A stretch of 17,297 nt of DNA from CAYIFA01 sp964362625 (GTDB taxonomy: Bacteria > Patescibacteriota > Minisyncoccia > 1-14-0-10-42-19). The notes under the pieces were generated by a model. It was not told where the DNA came from, did no database searches, and worked only from the letters and a program-made list of their open reading frames with translations. The position numbers and the translations under genes were made by a program. Positions 7,657 through 14,579 of the stretch are shown one piece after another. The DNA lies in NCBI GenBank assembly GCA_964362625.1, contig CAYIFA010000017.1:1-17297 (forward strand). Reading direction: 5' to 3'. Positions within the stretch are counted from its first letter, which is position 1; every line of letters starts with the position of its first letter.

Positions 7657-7686
7657 CCCCTGCATATGCAGGGGGTTTTTGTTTTT
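7657..7686 (+). terminator. Strong intrinsic terminator
   Basis: CCCCTGC and GCAGGGG form a 7-base GC-rich stem around ATAT (7657-7674); the whole 18-mer is a perfect palindrome. It is followed by TTTTTGTTTTT (7676-7686). There is no plus-strand protein gene upstream to end, so it implies an RNA product or an attenuator. Confidence 0.88.
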
Positions 7687-7777
7687 AGAACATTATAAAC
7701 GTTATTTAAACATTTATATTGATTTACCATCGGCAACGAGTCAATGACGGATAGATATCATCCGAAGCCAAATTATT

Positions 7778-9481
7778 ATGCGTCCAGCAATAAATAATAG
7801 CGATAAATTCATATTACTATCTGAAGCCGCGAAAGCAACTCCGTATTCACAGGAGTATTTGAGCTTGCTTGCTAGGAAGAAAAAAATCCGGGCAAGGAAA
7901 ATTGGGCGCAATTGGTATACAAAGCAATCTTGGATAAATGACTATGTTGCCCGCCAGCAAGTTATCTGGACTGGTACTAGCCAACTAGGTCATTCTCAGC
8001 TAGATAATAATATTTTATCTTCAGTGCATTCAGATGCGGACAGCAGTGTATCGGATAAAAATCATAATGAAATTAAGCTGGAAGAATCAAAATCCGATAG
8101 CATATCGGATATCAAAATTGAAGCAAATCAATTGTCTAATATTATCAATGCATCTAATAAGGATGGCAATAAGTATATTGAAGGACCATTACCAACATCA
8201 ACTCCTGCTATCTCAATTGATTACAGAGTGGATGACGAAGATTTTTTTGCAAGCGCTGTTTTCCATGGCGAGGTCTCGGGAAGAGCTAAAATTCTCAACT
8301 CCAAGGAGCTAAGAGCTTCCTTTTCAAGAAATTTTAGCCCAGTACTCAGCAAGAGAGCGCAATTCAAAATATTTTGCACGCTTTTACAGAGATCCGCCAT
8401 TGGCGCTGCTGTATTTCTAATATTAGTTGGTATCTGGATTGGCAAAGATAATATTTCAGTTGGTATTCGTGCTGGCAAAGATAATCTATCCGCAAGCATT
8501 GTAAGAGCTGCCGAAAACGTTCAAAGTCTTCAAGTTCAAAACGTAACTGCGTTTTACAACGCCGCTTTCGCGATATCGGATAATTTCTGGCTGGGGTTTA
8601 CAAAAATCGCATTACAATCTATTGAAAAGCTCGATAAATTAGCGATTTTGGCATCATTATCCGATATGGTATCGGATTATGGCAATAATATTGTAAGAGT
8701 TTCTAGAGCTAATTTTTTTGGATTTTTGTCCAGCAGATTTGGGCCAATTATTTTGACTCAAGATTCCGGAGTTGGCAACATTTTGCCGCGGGAACCCATT
8801 CCAAGCCCACAATCAGAGAGCGGCAGCAGCTCAATTCCAGCAATTGGCCTTGGGATTCCCGGACAGGTGGAGGGCTTTGCCGTGCAAAACGGAGACATTG
8901 TAAGCTTTGTCGGCGGCAAATATGTTTTGGCCGAAGCGCCTTTTGATCCCAATCTCATAGGCGTGGTCAACTCTAACGCAATTATTGCCCTTGAGAATAC
9001 TGGTGCGCAAAATAACGCTACTTTAATTACTTCCGGCCAATCAACCGTCCGGGTTTCTTCGTTAAATGGGCAAATAAAAAAGGGTGATTACATAACTTCC
9101 TCATTAATCCCGGGGATTGGGGTTAAGGCCGACAATTTTGGCCAAATTGTCGGTATTGCTCTTGATGATTACAACGAATCTGATCCGGAAAAAATAGGAA
9201 AAATCACGGTATCGGTAAATATCCGCGCCTATACGCCATTTGAGACGCTTCTGAAGAGCCCATCTAAGAGCTTGCGCTATATTTTCGCGTTTTTGATACT
9301 GGCCGCCTCGGTGATCCTCGGATTTACCTATTTCGGAAAAGTGGCCAAAAGCGGCGTGGAAGCGCTCGGCCGCAACCCCCTGGCGGCGCGCCGGATACAG
9401 GCGGCGGTTTTTTTGGAACTACTGCTTACTTTAGGCATTATTTCACTGGGAGTTTTATTCGCTTACTTAATTATTTTTTAA
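7778..9481 (+). CDS. HTH-membrane-ectodomain protein with C-terminal ATP-synthase-c-like hairpin
   Basis: A 567-aa multidomain protein, first gene of the F-ATPase-like cluster, in the slot of subunit c. Seen in order: a helix-turn-helix of the MerR/excisionase style (residues 11-60, LSEAAKATPYSQEYL then KIGRNWYT); a Ser/Asp/Asn-rich linker; a membrane helix (about 206-224); a middle segment; a Pro/Ser linker (337-357); a domain (about 363-492) with GDIVSFVGGKYVL, NGQIKKGDYITSS and GIALDDY, of a kind seen in fibre-type surface proteins; and two membrane helices (499-519, 542-566) joined by a basic loop with GRNP (531-534). Topology works as a c hairpin: outside, in, loop inside, out. Gap-free from the loop, the usual carboxylate position is Leu552; Glu547 lies five residues earlier. 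GC content climbs steeply along the gene. The first half is AT-rich. No Shine-Dalgarno sequence. The c-like assignment rests on loop, topology and gene order. Confidence 0.75.
   Translation: MRPAINNSDKFILLSEAAKATPYSQEYLSLLARKKKIRARKIGRNWYTKQSWINDYVARQQVIWTGTSQLGHSQLDNNILSSVHSDADSSVSDKNHNEIKLEESKSDSISDIKIEANQLSNIINASNKDGNKYIEGPLPTSTPAISIDYRVDDEDFFASAVFHGEVSGRAKILNSKELRASFSRNFSPVLSKRAQFKIFCTLLQRSAIGAAVFLILVGIWIGKDNISVGIRAGKDNLSASIVRAAENVQSLQVQNVTAFYNAAFAISDNFWLGFTKIALQSIEKLDKLAILASLSDMVSDYGNNIVRVSRANFFGFLSSRFGPIILTQDSGVGNILPREPIPSPQSESGSSSIPAIGLGIPGQVEGFAVQNGDIVSFVGGKYVLAEAPFDPNLIGVVNSNAIIALENTGAQNNATLITSGQSTVRVSSLNGQIKKGDYITSSLIPGIGVKADNFGQIVGIALDDYNESDPEKIGKITVSVNIRAYTPFETLLKSPSKSLRYIFAFLILAASVILGFTYFGKVAKSGVEALGRNPLAARRIQAAVFLELLLTLGIISLGVLFAYLIIF
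8049..8056. repeat. Single TATCGGAT half-site
   Basis: One arm of the palindromic motif inside the fusion gene; another single arm lies at 8574-8581. Neither has its partner arm at 3-base spacing. Confidence 0.5.
8092..8110. repeat. Palindrome ATCCGATA-N3-TATCGGAT, copy 2
   Basis: Perfect inverted arms around GCA, inside the coding region of the fusion gene (encodes SDSISD). Confidence 0.8.
8659..8677. repeat. Palindrome ATCCGATA-N3-TATCGGAT, copy 3
   Basis: Perfect inverted arms around TGG, inside the coding region of the fusion gene (encodes SDMVSD, in the same reading frame as copy 2). Confidence 0.8.
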
Positions 9482-9490
9482 AAAATCATT

Positions 9491-10243
9491 ATGACCAACT
9501 TATCTCAAGTATTTGAACTTTTCGGCAACATCCCGTCATTGGTGCTCGCGGTTATTTTATTGGCGAATGCCGCCGCGCTTTTGAGCGGAATATATTTTGC
9601 CGTAGCATTTATCAAGCGTCTGACTCCCACGGAAAAAATGGTGGAAGACGCCCGTTCGCGCGGCCGTAAGGAGGCTGAGCAAATTGTCTCCGAGGCGCGA
9701 TCCCAAGAACAGAAAATTCTCGTTGAAGCCGGAGTCAGATCCGCTCAAATGATCAGTGAAATGAAAACGATCATTAGTCTTGCCGAAGAAAAGATCCAGC
9801 AAATTTTCCGGGATTTTGCGCGGGTGGAAACCGAAAAGGTTGCTCACGCGTCTGAAGAATTGTTCAAGGTTTTCGGTGAAAAATTAAACGAAATGAATGA
9901 GGCATATGATATCAAGATCCGCGACGCTCTGGACATCGCGGTGAAAAAAGCCGACCAGGAAATTCTGAATTTCTCAAAATTGCTCCTGTCCGATGTCAAG
10001 AAAGAAAATCAAATAATGGCCGGGCAGATTAAGGAGCTATACGGAGATTTTGAGAAAGATATTATGACTCACAAAAAGGCATTGTTTTCACGAATTGATG
10101 AAATGATTAAGCGGACCGCCGACATTGCGATTAAAGAAGCGTTTCGCGACGCTTTAACTCCGGAGGAACACCGTAAGTTGGTAATGCAGGCGCTTAAAGA
10201 GGCCAAGAAGGAAGATTTTTTTAAGGGCATTGCCGTGAAATAA
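9491..10243 (+). CDS. atpF: F-ATPase subunit b-like peripheral stalk protein, extended
   Basis: A 250-aa protein with one N-terminal membrane helix (about residues 15-41) and a long, charged, helical region with almost no Pro or Gly, as in subunit b, which links the membrane sector to F1. The end (AIKEAFRDALTPEEHRKLVMQALKEAKK) resembles the C-terminal delta-contacting part of b. Canonical b is about 155-170 aa, so the stalk here is roughly 80 residues longer, enough for a taller or reshaped stator or for contacts with another protein. Position between the c-like gene (9-base gap) and delta is canonical. No Shine-Dalgarno sequence; the leader is the AT palindrome ATTTTTTAAAAAAT. Only one b-type gene is present. 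Confidence 0.82.
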   Translation: MTNLSQVFELFGNIPSLVLAVILLANAAALLSGIYFAVAFIKRLTPTEKMVEDARSRGRKEAEQIVSEARSQEQKILVEAGVRSAQMISEMKTIISLAEEKIQQIFRDFARVETEKVAHASEELFKVFGEKLNEMNEAYDIKIRDALDIAVKKADQEILNFSKLLLSDVKKENQIMAGQIKELYGDFEKDIMTHKKALFSRIDEMIKRTADIAIKEAFRDALTPEEHRKLVMQALKEAKKEDFFKGIAVK

Positions 10244-10244
10244 G

Positions 10245-10258
10245 TTTAAATATTTAAA
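10245..10258. repeat. AT-only palindrome between b-like and delta genes
   Basis: TTTAAATATTTAAA, a perfect 14-base palindrome just after the b-like stop codon. The identical 14-mer is embedded in the alpha-gamma junction at 12276-12289. Confidence 0.6.
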
Positions 10259-10267
10259 AATTCAAAG

Positions 10268-10774
10268 ATGACAAGCATTGTTGAAGAAAAAATTCTCGAA
10301 ACATTGCGTGAGGTGCGGACAGTAAATGACCAGATAACGCTGCGCGACGCCGTCGGCGTCATGGAAGGCAGTTTGTACCGGAAAGACGGCGTGGAAACAG
10401 ATAAAATTCTTGCCGATAGTTTGCCGGAACGTTTGTATCAGGCCATTCGCAAGATCCTCGCGGAAAAAATTTTTTCCGACCCGGAAGAGTTGAAAAAATA
10501 TATCGCCGGCATCAAAGAGCGCTTACAAAAGATGAAAGAAGTTTATTTCGAAATTGTTTTCGATCCGGACGAATATTTTATTGGCGAGATATCCGAATGG
10601 ATTTTAAAAGAACTCGGGGAAGACATCGTAATTGATTTTTATCTAAATCCATCAATTGTCGGCGGCGCAGTTATAATCTCTGAAGGAGAATATTTTAATT
10701 TCACGATGTCCGCGATTCTTGAGCGAACTTTTGAAAAATCTTGGGCCGACGTCAACCGCGAGCGCAATATTTAA
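10268..10774 (+). CDS. atpH: F-ATPase delta subunit (OSCP homologue)
   Basis: A 168-aa protein, close to the usual ~177 aa. Delta caps the F1 hexamer and holds it to the b stalk. Seen: a helical N-terminal region (about residues 1-95), then a C-terminal domain with NPSIVGGAVIISEGEYFNFTMSAILE (given in part: NPSIVGGAVI at 127-136). This matches the family pattern of a variable strand followed by GG.v...g...d.S....L. The N-terminal half is weakly conserved, as is usual for delta. It sits between the b-like gene and alpha, 3 bases before the alpha start. The short canonical alpha N-terminus that binds delta is itself reduced here, so the delta-alpha contact may be altered. Confidence 0.85.
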   Translation: MTSIVEEKILETLREVRTVNDQITLRDAVGVMEGSLYRKDGVETDKILADSLPERLYQAIRKILAEKIFSDPEELKKYIAGIKERLQKMKEVYFEIVFDPDEYFIGEISEWILKELGEDIVIDFYLNPSIVGGAVIISEGEYFNFTMSAILERTFEKSWADVNRERNI

Positions 10775-10777
10775 ACT

Positions 10778-12280
10778 ATGGACGAGAGATTTCAAAATTA
10801 TTTGGATAAAATCGGCGAGATAGGTTTTGTCAAAAAACTTACCTCATCGATTGCTTATGTGGAGGGAATACCGGGCGTGAAGCTTTCCGAGCAGGTGCTT
10901 TTTGAATCGGGGATGATCGGGCAGGTGGTCGCGATTGACGAATATTTTTCGGAAGTTTTGATTTTTTCCACAAAGGAAACACGGGTCGGCGAAAAAGTGG
11001 CGCGCACCAACAAGCGCGTGGAATTGCCGGTGGGCGAAGAACTTTTGGGCAAAGTTGTGGACCCGTTGGGTGAGTCGCTGGATCCATTCAAGAGTTTCGG
11101 CCCCCTTTCGGAGTCGCGGCCGATTGACGCGGTTGCCCCCGGAATTAATGCCCGGCGAACGATTACGAAATTATGTGAAACAGGAGTTACTTTGACTGAT
11201 TTATTAATACCAATCGGCAAGGGTCAGCGCGAGCTGGTGATTGGCGATAAAAAAACCGGGAAGACAAGATTCCTGCTTCGTTCGTTATTGGCCCAAGTGA
11301 AGTCCGGATCAGTCGGCATCTATACCATAATCGGCAAGAGCAAGGCGACGATCAAACAGATGGAAGAGGATATTAAGGATCTTGGAATATTTGAAAATGT
11401 TGTTCTGGTGGCGGCCGCGGCTGACGCGCCGGCCGGTTTAAGCTACCTTGCGCCATATTACGGCATGACCATCGCGGAATATTTCCGCGATAAAGGACGC
11501 GATGTTTTTTTGATACTAGACGACTTGAGCGTGCATGCCAAGGTGTATCGCGAGATGTCGCTCTTGGCCAAGAAGTTTCCCGGCCGATTGGCTTACCCCG
11601 GAGATATTTTTTATACCCATGCCAAATTGCTCGAACGCGCCGGAAATTTTTCCATTCATTCCGGCGAGGCATCCATCACTTGCTTACCGGTGGCTGAGAC
11701 TGTCCAAGGCGATATAACCGGCTACATAACGACTAATCTGATGAGTATGACTGACGGCCACATATTTTTTGACCACCTTTTGTTTATCGAAGGCCGGCGT
11801 CCGGCAGTTGATCCGTTTATCTCGGTTACCAGGGTCGGGCGCCAAACTCAAACCAAACTTCAGCGCGAGGTAAGCCAAGTTCTTTTGTCGTTTCTCAAAG
11901 AAGCGGACCGCCTCAAGGGTTTTATGAGTTTTGGCGCAGAGTTGGGCGAACATATCCTAAAAGCAATTAACAAAGAAAATCAAATTATGATTCTCCTAGA
12001 TCAGACTTCGCATGAAAATATGCCGATCAACGTTCAATTGCTGCTTTTCGGATTAATCTGGGGAGACTTGTGGGCCGGTTTGTCCGAACAAGAAGTTCGC
12101 GAATCGGAATTCCGGATAATACATTTGTATGAATCCGATTTGAGCATCCGAAGAATAATTGACAGCGTTATTATCAGCGTAAATTCGATCGACGATTTGG
12201 CTGACCGGATTTCACGCACGCCGGAATTTAAGGAATGGATTAAAAAGGCCGAAATAAAGACCGCGTCTTTAAACATTTAA
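10778..12280 (+). CDS. atpA: F-ATPase alpha subunit
   Basis: A 500-aa non-catalytic nucleotide-binding subunit of the F1 hexamer. Seen: an N-terminal beta-barrel (from about residue 14), Walker A GDKKTGKT at 156-163 (canonical GDRQTGKT), VAAAADAPAGLSYLAPY, Walker B LILDDLS with Asp248-Asp249, PGDIFYTHAKLLERA, and the arginine finger Arg352 in SVTRVG, which reaches into the beta catalytic site. The segment before the barrel is about 12-15 residues shorter than in E. coli. The usual GQKAST element reads GKSKAT. Alpha follows delta by 3 bases. The retained finger and P-loop argue that the hexamer is active. Confidence 0.95.
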   Translation: MDERFQNYLDKIGEIGFVKKLTSSIAYVEGIPGVKLSEQVLFESGMIGQVVAIDEYFSEVLIFSTKETRVGEKVARTNKRVELPVGEELLGKVVDPLGESLDPFKSFGPLSESRPIDAVAPGINARRTITKLCETGVTLTDLLIPIGKGQRELVIGDKKTGKTRFLLRSLLAQVKSGSVGIYTIIGKSKATIKQMEEDIKDLGIFENVVLVAAAADAPAGLSYLAPYYGMTIAEYFRDKGRDVFLILDDLSVHAKVYREMSLLAKKFPGRLAYPGDIFYTHAKLLERAGNFSIHSGEASITCLPVAETVQGDITGYITTNLMSMTDGHIFFDHLLFIEGRRPAVDPFISVTRVGRQTQTKLQREVSQVLLSFLKEADRLKGFMSFGAELGEHILKAINKENQIMILLDQTSHENMPINVQLLLFGLIWGDLWAGLSEQEVRESEFRIIHLYESDLSIRRIIDSVIISVNSIDDLADRISRTPEFKEWIKKAEIKTASLNI

Positions 12281-12290
12281 ATATTTAAAT
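12275..12290. repeat. AT-only palindrome at the alpha-gamma junction
   Basis: ATTTAAATATTTAAAT, a perfect 16-base palindrome that contains the alpha stop codon and shares a 14-base core with the copy at 10245-10258. It may form a weak hairpin between cistrons or reflect AT-rich initiation regions. Confidence 0.6.
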
Positions 12291-12297
12291 TTTTAAC

Positions 12298-13173
12298 ATG
12301 CCAGCCGAAAAAATAATAGATTTTAAAGTAGATGACTTAACCGTTTATAAGACAGTAATCTCTACTTTTGAAGTCATAGCCGCTTCCGCTATGCAAAAGG
12401 TGCGCGGTTTTGTGCTCGCCAGCCGTGAATTCCATGCTGACCTAAACGTGGTCTATCGAGAAGTGCGCACGGCCTATCAACGCCAGTTAAAAAAAATCGA
12501 ACGCCGCAAAAAATTATTAAGCGCGGTTATGCCCGTCGGATTTTTTAAAGCATCCAGGACTATTTATGTTTATCTGTCAGCCAATACCGGGCTTTACGGC
12601 GGCATCATCGCCAAAACTTTTGAAACATTTTTAGGCGAAATCAAAAAAACAAAACCGGATGAAATCGCGATCATCGGCAAGGTTGGCGAGGCACTATTTA
12701 AAACTTACCATCCGCAAGAAGGTTTCACCTATTTTGATTTTCCGGACGCCAAGATCTCCGAAGACGCGCTTAAACATATATCAAAATACCTCGCCCAATT
12801 TGGCGAAGTGGTGGTATTTCACGGTTCGTTTAAAAGTATCCTAACTCAAATTCCGGTGTATTACAGCGTTTCCGGCAGCGCGCGATCTTCCGAAACCGAC
12901 AACGCGGCTCCCGCGGATCAATACCGTTTTGAGCCGGCACTCGCGGATATTTTCATTTTCTTTGAGACCGAAATTTTCGCGTCGCTCCTCGAGCAGGTTT
13001 TTCATGAATCGCGGTTGGCAAAATTGGCGAGCCGCCTGGTGCTGTTGGATAGCGCATCATCCAATATTGATAAATATTTAAGTCATGCGATTTATTCCGA
13101 ACAAAAATCGCGGCATCGCGAATTTAACCGCAAGTTAACGAATACTTACAGCGCTTTTGCGCTTTGGCAATAA
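12298..13173 (+). CDS. atpG: F-ATPase gamma subunit (central rotor shaft)
   Basis: A 291-aa protein of normal gamma length. It forms the coiled-coil axle that turns inside the alpha3-beta3 ring. Seen: an N-terminal helix ending in IAASAMQKVR (canonical MVAASKM.), the Rossmann-like part with SANTGLYGGI at 94-103 (canonical SDRGLCGG), and a C-terminal helix with LASRLVLLDSASSNID at 243-258 (canonical SRM.AM..A..NA). Both axle helices are conserved, so rotary action remains plausible. The start is 17 bases after alpha, without a Shine-Dalgarno sequence. The middle part, about 190-215, is a low-conservation Ser/Ala/Asp stretch. Confidence 0.92.
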   Translation: MPAEKIIDFKVDDLTVYKTVISTFEVIAASAMQKVRGFVLASREFHADLNVVYREVRTAYQRQLKKIERRKKLLSAVMPVGFFKASRTIYVYLSANTGLYGGIIAKTFETFLGEIKKTKPDEIAIIGKVGEALFKTYHPQEGFTYFDFPDAKISEDALKHISKYLAQFGEVVVFHGSFKSILTQIPVYYSVSGSARSSETDNAAPADQYRFEPALADIFIFFETEIFASLLEQVFHESRLAKLASRLVLLDSASSNIDKYLSHAIYSEQKSRHREFNRKLTNTYSAFALWQ

Positions 13174-13178
13174 ATACT

Positions 13179-14579
13179 ATGAATATTACAGACGAAAACC
13201 GCGGAAAAATTTTGAAGGTTGAAGGCAATGTTGCCGAAGTCCGATTTTTCAACCGTATGCCGAGATTGCACGATATCGCGATCTTGGAGGAGAATCCGGC
13301 GATTAAGATGGAGGTTTTTTCATCCTCCGGCAGAGTTAATTCGTTTTTCTGCTTCATTCTGGTCCACAGTGTATCTTTTACCGCGGTTGGCCGGGGAGCG
13401 CATGTGATCAATACCGGCGAACCGTTTAGGATTCCGATTTCGGCAGAAATTCTCGGACGGGTAATTGACCCGCTTGGCAATCCAAGTGATGGCAAAAATT
13501 TGCCGATATCAAAGGAATTATTCGCGATCAGGAATTCGTCGCCGGCTTATGGCAAAATCAGCGCCAAGAAAAAAATTCTGGAGACCGGTGTGAAAATAAT
13601 AGATTTCTTCAGCCCGCTGCTTCACGGCGGGAAACTTGGGCTAGTCGGCGGGGCCGGAGTCGGGAAAACCATTATGACCACCGAGCTTTTACATAACATT
13701 GTCATTACCAAGAAAGAGCGGAATACCGTGTCGGTTTTTGCCGGCATCGGCGAGCGGACCCGTGAAGGCCATGAATTAGTGGAACGGCTACGGGCTAAGG
13801 ATGCTCTCGCTAAGGCTTGCGTGGTGCTCGGGGCCATGGGCTCTCCGCCAATTATCCGATGGCTAACCGCGTATACCGCGGTAACTTTGGTGGAATATTT
13901 CCGGGACGCGGTGGCATCGGATGTTTTGTTTTTTATCGACAACATTTACCGCTTTGCCCAGGCCGGCAATGAACTTTCCCTGACCATGCGCACCATCCCA
14001 TCCGAGGATGGATACCAGCCGACCCTTGATTCGGATATCGCCACTTTGCACGAGCGAATGGCTTCGACTACGCAGGGATCGGTCACCGTGGTTGAAGCAA
14101 TTTACGTTCCGAACGACGATATCTTGGATCAGGCGGTACAGGCGGCATTCGCCCAACTCGATTCGGTTGTGATTTTTTCGCGTGATGTTTATCAGGAGCA
14201 TTTGCTTCCGGCAGTTGATCCGTTGGCGTCATATTCTTCGGCCCTAAACCCGCAGATAGTCGGTGATTTGCATTACAGCATTGCCCGAGAAGCGCAAAGA
14301 ATATTGAAGCGGGCGATTTCGCTCGCGCGCGTTGTTTCGCTGGTTGGAGAATCGGAATTGGCTCCGGAGGACCGCTTGATTTATCGCCGCGCCAAGAAAA
14401 TACGGAACTTCATGACTCAAAATCTTTTTGTAATGGAAGAACAGTCCGGCCAGCCGGGCCAATACATTCCGCTTGCGGTTACGGTTGAAGACGTGCGCAG
14501 AATCATTGCCGGCGATTACGATGATATCCCGGAAGAAAAATTCTTATATATCGGCAGCGTTAAGCAAATCAAAAAATGA
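13179..14579 (+). CDS. atpD: F-ATPase beta subunit, catalytic, with altered adenine pocket
   Basis: The catalytic F1 subunit, 466 aa from ATG 13179; an in-frame TTG at 13164 would add five residues and overlap gamma. Seen: Walker A GGAGVGKT at 157-164 (Lys163, Thr164), GERTREG at 191-197 with catalytic Glu192 and Arg193, Walker B FFIDNIYRF with Asp254 and Arg258, and GYQPTL. The lever region reads SELAPED (392-398) instead of DELSEED. Two adenine-stacking aromatics are missing: E. coli Tyr331 (GIYPAVDP) is Leu343 (HLLPAVDP), and Phe404 (AEVFTG) is Gln422 (MEEQSG). MNEPP reads MGSPP, and DPLDSTSR reads DPLASYSS. It should hydrolyse a nucleotide, but base recognition may be changed or looser. 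The ATG of epsilon overlaps its stop. Confidence 0.95.
   Translation: MNITDENRGKILKVEGNVAEVRFFNRMPRLHDIAILEENPAIKMEVFSSSGRVNSFFCFILVHSVSFTAVGRGAHVINTGEPFRIPISAEILGRVIDPLGNPSDGKNLPISKELFAIRNSSPAYGKISAKKKILETGVKIIDFFSPLLHGGKLGLVGGAGVGKTIMTTELLHNIVITKKERNTVSVFAGIGERTREGHELVERLRAKDALAKACVVLGAMGSPPIIRWLTAYTAVTLVEYFRDAVASDVLFFIDNIYRFAQAGNELSLTMRTIPSEDGYQPTLDSDIATLHERMASTTQGSVTVVEAIYVPNDDILDQAVQAAFAQLDSVVIFSRDVYQEHLLPAVDPLASYSSALNPQIVGDLHYSIAREAQRILKRAISLARVVSLVGESELAPEDRLIYRRAKKIRNFMTQNLFVMEEQSGQPGQYIPLAVTVEDVRRIIAGDYDDIPEEKFLYIGSVKQIKK

Larger units (their letters stand above)
7398..7686 (+). ncRNA. Candidate structured RNA or attenuated leader, about 290 nt
   Basis: This segment is bounded by a good promoter and a strong intrinsic terminator and has no convincing reading frame. 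Self-complementary parts: a palindrome at 7402-7420; GTGATTT (7435-7441) with AAATCAC (7485-7491), or alternatively CACGG (7489-7493) with CCGTG (7521-7525), which share bases and so exclude each other; and CTTT-g-CTCACTG (7552-7563) with CAGTGAGAAAG (7645-7655), 11 pairs with one bulge, ending directly before the terminator. It does not show the conserved signatures of tmRNA, RNase P RNA or tRNA. It could be a free small RNA or a leader that controls read-through into the F1-like operon starting at 7778. Confidence 0.45.
7024..7777. other. AT-rich divergent intergenic region of 754 bases
   Basis: I see no convincing protein gene here. Spot counts give about 30% GC, against about 60% in parts of dnaB. 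It contains a dnaB promoter on the minus strand, a TTATCCACA 9-mer at 7346-7354, a plus-strand promoter at 7363-7391, a 19-base palindrome at 7402-7420, long-range complementary segments and an intrinsic terminator at 7657-7686. The last 90 bases before the fusion gene at 7778 hold no clear promoter; a TATCAT at 7756-7761 lacks a good -35 partner. Confidence 0.8.

Noticed and set aside
7398..7686. tmRNA, RNase P RNA or tRNA in the dnaB upstream gap
   Set aside because: TCCACCA at about 7616-7622 and GAGAAAGTCC near 7650 recall pieces of such RNAs, but there is no T-loop, acceptor partner, tag frame or other conserved core, and a terminator follows at once.
7024..7777. Hidden subunit a gene before the c-like gene
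   Set aside because: No reading frame in this gap is long enough or hydrophobic enough for a ~220-280 residue, five- or six-helix protein.
8034..8312. 92-codon frame inside the fusion gene
   Set aside because: Shadow of the 7778-9481 gene, in an AT-rich region; no motif and no independent signals.
13164..13178. TTG start for beta, overlapping gamma
   Set aside because: The ATG at 13179 gives a normal beta N-terminus (MNITDENRGKIL) and a 5-base gap; the five extra residues do not match the family.
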